From contig JARKNW010000157.1 of assembly GCA_029976075.1 (NCBI GenBank), positions 1-63,599 of the forward strand: a stretch of DNA of 63,599 nt. The letters are read 5' to 3'. Positions 58,483 through 63,599 of this stretch are shown here, piece after piece. Each line of letters begins with the position of its first letter. Position 1 is the first letter of the stretch. The notes under the pieces were generated by a model. That model was not told where the DNA came from. It did no database searches and worked only from the letters and a program-made list of their open reading frames with translations. The DNA is from Pleomorphomonas sp. (lineage in GTDB: Bacteria; Pseudomonadota; Alphaproteobacteria; Rhizobiales; Pleomorphomonadaceae). Both the position numbers and the translations under genes were made by a program.

Positions 58483-59970
58483 TCAGGGATTGATGGTGGA
58501 GGCACCGCTGTCGGCTATGACGTCGATCACCTCGAAGCCGCCGCCTCTATTGTAGGTGTGAAGACCGGAGAGCGGCGGTGCTGGCCTCAGCGCCATGAGT
58601 ACGGTCTCGGCGTAGCCATCGGCATCGAGCTGATCGATGCGGGCAAAACCGAGGCCGGCACCGTAACCGCCGGCGCTGTCCTGGAAGGGACGAATGATGC
58701 TGCTGCCGAGCGAGAACATTCGGCCGGCCGGTCTTGCCGAGGAGACGTCAACCTTGGCTGGGCCGGCAAACAGTGGTGTCCATGGCCCGGACAAACGATC
58801 GGCCGTGAATATGGCGAGTCCGTCCCAGCTTGACCCCCATTGCGGACGTACCGCACCGAAAAGATAGCGGCGATCACCCATGCGAAGAAGGGTCGCGTCG
58901 CCGAGATCGATGTTCTCGATCAGTACGGCCACTCTCTCCCAACGGTCCGGAAAGCTGACGGCTCTCCAGAGTTCGACCTGGCGGCGACCGGATGTCTCCG
59001 GAATCATGTAGAGAACGCCGTCTTCCGCGAAGACGAAGGGGTAGGAGAGATGGCAGTCCGTCTCGATCACCGGTCGTGGCGTGCCGATCGGTCCTTCGCT
59101 GCCAAGATCGACCGCGGATATCAGACCTTTTTGGGTCGAGAAGGGAAACTCTTCCACGAGAAGCACGGTTCGCCCCTCATGTTGCACGACGAAGGGGTCG
59201 GCATAGAAGCGGCCGCCGTCATCGGTCAGGCGTTTCCAAGGACGATCGGCAATCTGGGGTAGCGAGTGATCGGCGGTCTCATCGATCCGCCAGGCCACCG
59301 CCCAGTTGGGCGGGGTGCGTACAAGACGTTCGATGCGTGCTGCGAGCGAGCGGGCGAAGGTAGCCGCGGCGAAGAGTGCCGGTTGACCCGACCGGTGCTG
59401 CTGCGGCTCCACTTCGACACTTGGTAGCGCCAGATCCTGAAGTGTGGCGCCCGACGCCAGCTTGCCGGCTGCTGCCGCGAGCATTTCAATCGCCCGTCCA
59501 GCAGCGATCGTCATGCCCGAACCCAGCTGCCGCCGGTCTTCGATAGCGACGCGCCAACGACCCACAAGACGTCGATTGCCATCGAGTACGGCGATCAGAT
59601 CGATAAATGGTTCTTCGCCGGCCATGACCGCATCAGCCGCCCCAGCGGTGACGCTCAATCCCCCGACCGTGATCAGCAATCGGTCGCCGTTGGTTTCCGG
59701 CGAAGCCGCGAGGTCAATGACCAGATCGGCGCTGGTGGCTTCGGTCGGAAGATCAAGGGCGGCGGGCGATAGCCGATCGAGCGGTTCGTAGCGCGGGCGT
59801 CGATAGGCCAAGGCTTCAAAGGCAAGGCAAAGATCGAGAAGGCTGGCCGGCGGAGGTCCTTCCACCGTGACGACCGTGCCCTTGGCGCCGGTAGCTGCCA
59901 GCACGCCAGTGATAGCTTCAGCCTGCCAGCGACGGAGGTCAGTGGAATCGATCAGAAATGAGACGTGCAT
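58483..59970 (-). CDS. Predicted beta-propeller protein (GINT1-N/GH43-like C-terminal half)
   Basis: A 495-residue protein without a signal peptide. The C-terminal half (about 225-480) has the repeats of a five-bladed propeller: GRFYADPFVVQHEGRTVLLVEEF, CHLSYPFVFAEDGVLYMIPET, LGDATLLRMGDRRYLFGA and GPWTPLF. These resemble glycoside hydrolase family 43 and the N-domain of plant-type GINT1 proteins, also found in bacterial sugar-modifying proteins. The first 210 residues start HVSFLIDSTDLRRWQAEAI and resemble formyltransferase-like N-domains only vaguely. GGGGAGGG before the ATG at 59970 supports that start. Its start overlaps the LacI gene by 32 bases. Confidence 0.62.
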   Translation of the reverse strand: MHVSFLIDSTDLRRWQAEAITGVLAATGAKGTVVTVEGPPPASLLDLCLAFEALAYRRPRYEPLDRLSPAALDLPTEATSADLVIDLAASPETNGDRLLITVGGLSVTAGAADAVMAGEEPFIDLIAVLDGNRRLVGRWRVAIEDRRQLGSGMTIAAGRAIEMLAAAAGKLASGATLQDLALPSVEVEPQQHRSGQPALFAAATFARSLAARIERLVRTPPNWAVAWRIDETADHSLPQIADRPWKRLTDDGGRFYADPFVVQHEGRTVLLVEEFPFSTQKGLISAVDLGSEGPIGTPRPVIETDCHLSYPFVFAEDGVLYMIPETSGRRQVELWRAVSFPDRWERVAVLIENIDLGDATLLRMGDRRYLFGAVRPQWGSSWDGLAIFTADRLSGPWTPLFAGPAKVDVSSARPAGRMFSLGSSIIRPFQDSAGGYGAGLGFARIDQLDADGYAETVLMALRPAPPLSGLHTYNRGGGFEVIDVIADSGASTINP

Positions 59971-61075
59971 GCGGCCCTCCCCCGCCGATGCTGCCATACC
60001 GCCGCCGCCTGCTGCGTGTTCGCACCCCGCCACCTTCTTTTTTCGGCGCAAGCTTTCCGGGCGGCGGGGCGACCGTGGCGCCCGCAATCAGCTCGGCGCC
60101 AAATTCCACCAGAATACAAGACCGTGCAGGCTTGGGAATCATCAGACGCGATTCCATGATCGCCAAAGCTGAAACTGCGAGATGCTCATAGCCGACGTTG
60201 ACCGTTGTGAGCTCAGTTGATCTTGCGTCCCGAATACCATCGCAGCCAGCTACCGATACGTCGGCGGGCACCTTGAGGCCTGCCGCCGTCAGCGCCTTGA
60301 AAGCACCGTCCGCCAACGGATCGGACAGGCTGAAAATGGCGGTTGCGCCATCAAGGCCATTGGACTCTTGGAGGCGCGCGGCAACGGCTGCCTCTCCGGC
60401 TTCCTGAGTATCGTCGGCAGCGATGATTGGCTCTGCCGTACTGAGGCCCAGCGCCTCGACAGCCTCGGCAAATCCGGCCTTCCGGTTTGCCAAATGGTCG
60501 CGGCCGGCGGTGCCAAGCATCAGCAAGCGGCTATGTCCGGCATCGGCGAGATGTCGTACCGCAAGGTCGGCGGCAAATGCATGGGCCGGTACGACCGCAT
60601 CAGCCCGACGAAGCTGCTCGTCTCCGTTCATCACCACCAAGGACAGGCCCGTCTTGACGAGCTCGCCCAAATCAAGCTTTCCGCCGCCGCTCAATACGAT
60701 GACGCCGCTGGCCTTCTCGGCACGGGCGATTTCCGCCACCTTCTGCACGTCGATGCTGGGGTCGTCCGGGTTTGCCGCCGTGATCTTGAGAGATCGACGC
60801 TCGCACTCTCTCTTGAGCCCTTGATAAAGGGCGCGGTTGCGAAAGGCGGCGTCGCCCATCATGGCGAAATCACATCCGAACACCACCACCACGCGCTCCA
60901 TGGTGGCAATAGTCGCTTTCGCTCGTCGCTGGTCGAGATAACCAAGTTCGCGGGCGACAGCCAGCACGCGGTCGCGTACCTCGCGGCTGATCGAGGCAGT
61001 TCCATTGAGGACGTGCGATACGGTGCTGACAGCAACGCCCGCTTCCCTGGCAATATCGCGAACCCCGACTTTCAT
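59939..61075 (-). CDS. LacI-family transcriptional regulator with long C-terminal tail
   Basis: A 378-residue regulator. The N-terminal helix-turn-helix VGVRDIAREAGVAVSTVSHVLNG is followed by the hinge and a periplasmic-binding-protein-like effector domain (about 60-335), with ATAIFSLSDPLADGAFKAL and VSVAGCDGIRDARSTELTTVNVGY as usual blocks. The last 40 residues are basic and Gly-rich (APKKEGGG...SRRRRYGSIGGGG), longer than the family norm of 330-345, and they run into the next gene. The ATG at 61075 starts exactly at the helix-turn-helix. It probably controls itself and the overlapping propeller gene. Confidence 0.88.
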   Translation of the reverse strand: MKVGVRDIAREAGVAVSTVSHVLNGTASISREVRDRVLAVARELGYLDQRRAKATIATMERVVVVFGCDFAMMGDAAFRNRALYQGLKRECERRSLKITAANPDDPSIDVQKVAEIARAEKASGVIVLSGGGKLDLGELVKTGLSLVVMNGDEQLRRADAVVPAHAFAADLAVRHLADAGHSRLLMLGTAGRDHLANRKAGFAEAVEALGLSTAEPIIAADDTQEAGEAAVAARLQESNGLDGATAIFSLSDPLADGAFKALTAAGLKVPADVSVAGCDGIRDARSTELTTVNVGYEHLAVSALAIMESRLMIPKPARSCILVEFGAELIAGATVAPPPGKLAPKKEGGGVRTRSRRRRYGSIGGGGPHARLISDRFH

Positions 61076-61295
61076 CACAATCTTTCCGCGTCGCTCGATT
61101 GGCATCGGCCGAGCGACTTCAAGCTCCAAAGCAATGCCAACAAAGACCACAAGGACCTTCGTGACAGGCGTATTTAGGTTTCGTTTCTGGCTACTCTTTC
61201 ATCAACCGATTTGGCCGGTAGATGCAAGACTGACAGCAGGAAGCGGTAGCGATTTCAGCAAACGGTCGTTTTCGAGGTAAACGCCTTGATGCAAA

Positions 61296-61799
61296 TCACT
61301 CCGATTCACCTTTTTTGGTGACGAATGGCTTGTCATCATCGGCATCCAGTCGGTAGCGAAAATCGCAGCGCTGCCCACCCTCCATGATTGTTTCCGTGCG
61401 GTGAAGACGCATTCCGGGATTGTAGCCCTCGCAGAAGGCTGCATCCCGATTGCAAGACAACAGGGCACCGATGTCCGCAAGGCCCATCTCCTTGTAGGTC
61501 TCTGCGTAGCGGCAGCGAGTCACGTCATAGGAGAAGCGATCCCGCGCGACTTCCTTCACCTCGATCGTCAGGGCATTCTCGGCCGTCCACGCCGGCAGGA
61601 TTGCCTCGAAATCCGTGAAGTCGGGCATGCGGCCAAGCTCTGCGCGGCATTTTTCGCCGTGAGCGATCGCCGCCTTGCGAATGGCGGCATCAATGCTCTC
61701 GCGTGCCGCCCCCTCGCCGAAACGGGCGGCAAGCTCGCGATAAATGTGACCGACGATCTCCGCCTCGATGCGGCGGCGTTCGATGATGGGCATCGACAT
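61296..61799 (-). CDS. L-2-amino-thiazoline-4-carboxylate hydrolase family protein
   Basis: A 167-residue protein. VTRCRYAETYKEMGLADIGALLSCNRDAAFCEGYNP (two adjoining blocks, about 93-128) and the later LHRTETIMEGGQRCDFRYRL are the family signature, with conserved Cys residues near 96, 115 and 122. Characterised members hydrolyse 2-amino-thiazoline-4-carboxylate to S-carbamoyl-cysteine on a route to L-cysteine. The family is broad and this member's substrate is unknown. It diverges from accD, a place where other rhizobia have trpA on the same strand as accD. Confidence 0.8.
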   Translation of the reverse strand: MSMPIIERRRIEAEIVGHIYRELAARFGEGAARESIDAAIRKAAIAHGEKCRAELGRMPDFTDFEAILPAWTAENALTIEVKEVARDRFSYDVTRCRYAETYKEMGLADIGALLSCNRDAAFCEGYNPGMRLHRTETIMEGGQRCDFRYRLDADDDKPFVTKKGESE

Positions 61800-61846
61800 G
61801 ACATGTCTCCTGAAGCGTGTTGACGCTAACCTGATCGGCGTTCAGC

Positions 61847-61861
61847 GAAAAGCAGCTTTTC
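61847..61861. promoter_or_regulatory. Palindrome in the accD upstream region
   Basis: GAAAAGC-A-GCTTTTC is a perfect 7-base inverted repeat with one central base, lying in the gap between the divergent ATC-hydrolase and accD genes. It could be an operator, but no T run marks it as a terminator. Confidence 0.3.
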
Positions 61862-62044
61862 CGGGCGAATGCATCGAGGGGAGGCCACCAGTCCCCGAGG
61901 CAAAACGACTTTGGTCCTCGGGAAGGCTGTGCTATGAGAGCCACGACGAAGGACCGGCGGCGCCCTGATGCTTGGCTGCGGCCGGTTCCGCGCCGGAAAC
62001 GGCATGGCCGGCCGGCGTTCCGCGAGCAAAGGTCGAAACTCCCC

Positions 62045-62920
62045 GTGAATTGGATCAACAACGTCGTTCGCCCGAAAATCCGTTCCCTCTGGTCCGCCAA
62101 GCGCGATGTGCCCGAGAATCTGTGGGTAAAATGCCCAGAGACCGGCGAAATGGTTTTCCACCGCGACCTCGAAGCCAACCAGTGGGTGATCCCCAACTCC
62201 GGCTACCATATGCGCATGCCGCCGAAAGAGCGTTTCGTGCAGCTCTTCGACGGTAGTGACTATGAGGCGATTCCGACGCCGGCCGTGACGCAGGATCCGC
62301 TCAAGTTCCGCGACGAGAAGCGCTATGTCGACCGCCTGCGCGATTCCCGAGCCAAGACCGGCAACGACGACGCCGTGCTGGTCGGCGCCGGTCGGGTCGA
62401 GGGCAACGCCGTGGTCGCCGCGGTACAGGACTTCGACTTCATGGGCGGTTCGCTCGGCACCGCCGCCGGCGAGGCGATCATCCGAGGCATGGAGGAAGCT
62501 GTGGCCCGTTCGGCCGCTTTCGTCATGTTCACGGCGTCCGGCGGTGCCCGCATGCAGGAGGGAATCCTGTCCCTGATGCAGATGCCGCGCACCACCGTGG
62601 CGGTCGAGATGCTGCGCGAGGCGGGACTGCCCTACATCGTCGTGCTCACCAATCCGACGCTTGGCGGCGTGACTGCCTCCTACGCCATGCTGGGCGACGT
62701 TCACATCGCCGAGCCGGGCGCGTTGATCGGCTTCGCCGGTCCTCGCGTCATCGAGCAGACCATTCGCGAAAAGCTGCCGGAGGGCTTCCAGCGCTCCGAG
62801 TATCTTCACGAGCATGGCATGATCGATCTGGTGGTGCACCGGCACGAGCTGCGCGCCACCATCGGTCGCCTTGTGCGCCTGCTGACCCACGCCAAGGGCA
62901 CGGCGCTCATTCCTGCCTGA
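62045..62920 (+). CDS. accD: Acetyl-CoA carboxylase carboxyltransferase beta subunit AccD
   Basis: A 291-residue carboxyltransferase subunit that, with AccA, makes malonyl-CoA for fatty-acid synthesis. [43 protein letters not shown] and [16 protein letters not shown] are the crotonase-fold CoA and biotin blocks. I chose GTG 62045 ([14 protein letters not shown]), which matches the rhizobial N-terminus. The N-terminal zinc finger is degenerate: in [11 protein letters not shown]...WVIPNSGYH only one of four cysteines remains. This is a lineage trait in rhizobia rather than damage, as far as I know. folC follows, as in most relatives. Confidence 0.95.
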   Translation: MNWINNVVRPKIRSLWSAKRDVPENLWVKCPETGEMVFHRDLEANQWVIPNSGYHMRMPPKERFVQLFDGSDYEAIPTPAVTQDPLKFRDEKRYVDRLRDSRAKTGNDDAVLVGAGRVEGNAVVAAVQDFDFMGGSLGTAAGEAIIRGMEEAVARSAAFVMFTASGGARMQEGILSLMQMPRTTVAVEMLREAGLPYIVVLTNPTLGGVTASYAMLGDVHIAEPGALIGFAGPRVIEQTIREKLPEGFQRSEYLHEHGMIDLVVHRHELRATIGRLVRLLTHAKGTALIPA

Positions 62921-62951
62921 CGGTTCGCGGTCTCGGTCTTTCAATCTTCCG

Positions 62952-62979
62952 CGCCGCCGTCAGGCGGCGTGTTCCTTTT
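62952..62979 (+). terminator. Hairpin between accD and folC
   Basis: CGCCGCC (62952-62958) pairs with GGCGGCG (62963-62969) around GTCA, followed by TGTTCCTTTT. As at sucA-sucB, the T run is interrupted, so termination is probably partial. Confidence 0.45.
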
Positions 62980-63007
62980 GGGGCCTCCCCATTTTCGGAT
63001 CTATGCC

Positions 63008-63599
63008 ATGGAAACGCCGCTCGACATCATCGACCGCCTTGGCGCGCGCTGGCCGAAGGGCTTCGACCTCTCGCTCGGCCGCATCCGCCGGCTGCTCGCC
63101 GCGCTCGGTCATCCCGAGCAGCGCCTGCCGCCGGTCTTCCATGTCGCCGGTACCAACGGCAAGGGGTCGACGGTGGCTTTTCTTAGAGCCATCCTCGAGG
63201 CCGAGGGCCTTCGGGTTCACGCCGACACCTCGCCGCACCTCGTCCGCTACAATGAGCGGTTTCGCCTTGCAGACGGACCCGGCCTATCGAGCTTCGTCGA
63301 CGACGATGCTCTTGCCGATGCGCTTTCCCGCACAGAAAAGGCCAACGGCGACGAAGCCATCACCCTTTTCGAGCTTCTGACCGCCGCCGGCTTCCTGCTG
63401 TTTGCCGAACGGCCGGCCGATGCGCTGTTGCTTGAGGTCGGCCTGGGCGGCAGGTTCGACTCCACCAACGTGGTCGATCGTCCGGCGGTGTCGGTCATCA
63501 CGTCGATCTCGCTCGACCATCAGGCCTATCTCGGCAATACCGTCGAGAAGATCGCCTTCGAAAAGGCCGGAATCATCAAGGCCGGCGCACCGGTCGTGC
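63008..63599 (+). CDS. folC: Dihydrofolate/folylpolyglutamate synthase FolC, N-terminal part (cut by window edge)
   Basis: The first 197 codons of a bifunctional Mur-ligase-type enzyme that adds Glu to dihydropteroate and to folates. ATP P-loop HVAGTNGKGSTVAFL is near 45-59, TSPHLVRYNERFRL follows, ALLLEVGLGGRFDSTNVV carries the metal ligand Glu and TSISLDHQAYLGNTVEKIAFEKAGIIK is the family signature (as two adjoining blocks). The ATG at 63008 matches the family start. The gene continues beyond the window. Confidence 0.94.
   Translation, partial: METPLDIIDRLGARWPKGFDLSLGRIRRLLAALGHPEQRLPPVFHVAGTNGKGSTVAFLRAILEAEGLRVHADTSPHLVRYNERFRLADGPGLSSFVDDDALADALSRTEKANGDEAITLFELLTAAGFLLFAERPADALLLEVGLGGRFDSTNVVDRPAVSVITSISLDHQAYLGNTVEKIAFEKAGIIKAGAPVV

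Overview
The window looks like a chromosomal, origin-proximal stretch of a high-GC alphaproteobacterium of the order Hyphomicrobiales (Rhizobiales). This rests on gene content and order: ubiE/ubiB, mutM, rpsT, dnaA, dnaN, recF and gyrB; mdh-sucC-sucD-sucA-sucB-lpdA followed by xerC; accD-folC; an Omp19-like lipoprotein; a DUF2852 protein; and an AccD that lacks the usual zinc-finger cysteines. The genus cannot be fixed from the sequence alone. I see no tRNA, rRNA, CRISPR array, insertion sequence or prophage.

Layout. (1) 1-4177: the 5' end of a cold-shock-type gene, a DUF2852 membrane protein, a YgjP-like metallopeptidase and a class A penicillin-binding protein. (2) 4285-18307: an aerobic cobalamin (corrin ring) locus. 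A cobalamin riboswitch precedes a DUF1636 protein, cobW, cobN, cobG, cobH, cobI and cobJ; then cobK (inverted), cobL, a CobE/CbiG-type gene, cobM, cbiD (inverted) and cobB. Most plus-strand junctions are 4-base ATGA overlaps. CobG (oxygen-dependent) and CobN mark the late-cobalt-insertion route. The C1 methyltransferase is of the CbiD type and no cobF is present here. (3) 18300-23884: an FMN reductase coupled to msrA, a Crp/Fnr regulator, ubiB, ubiE and mutM. (4) 24050-32457: rpsT, a long non-coding region rich in GANTC sites, a rhodanese gene, dnaA, dnaN, recF and gyrB.

(5) 32498-43034: a sugar-acid catabolic island. A YiaJ-type IclR repressor diverges from yiaL, dlgD (yiaK), a three-gene ribose-type ABC importer, an SMP-30 lactonase, lyxK, sgbH and sgbU. 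Enzymes and regulator closely resemble the enterobacterial yiaJ/yiaKLMNO-lyxK-sgbHUE system as I remember it. The TRAP transporter YiaMNO is replaced by an ABC importer, a lactonase has been added, and the last enzyme (SgbE) is missing. The predicted flow is imported sugar acid or lactone to 3-keto-L-gulonate, 3-keto-L-gulonate 6-phosphate, L-xylulose 5-phosphate and L-ribulose 5-phosphate. A tandem and palindromic operator lies over the promoter of the enzyme operon. I consider this the most interesting unit of the window.

(6) 42994-46037: a DUF429 protein, a small membrane protein, an Omp19/Inh-type lipoprotein and zapE. (7) 46158-55977: the TCA block mdh-sucCD-sucAB-(LysE-type exporter)-lpdA with inverted repeats before mdh and hairpins between genes. 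(8) 55980-63599: a DMT exporter, xerC, a Gly/Pro/Trp-rich secreted protein, a LacI regulator overlapping a predicted beta-propeller protein, an ATC-hydrolase-family protein, accD and the 5' part of folC.

Gene calls rest on recognised motifs, length, start context and neighbours. No database search was possible, so family names for unusual proteins and all regulatory sites are predictions.
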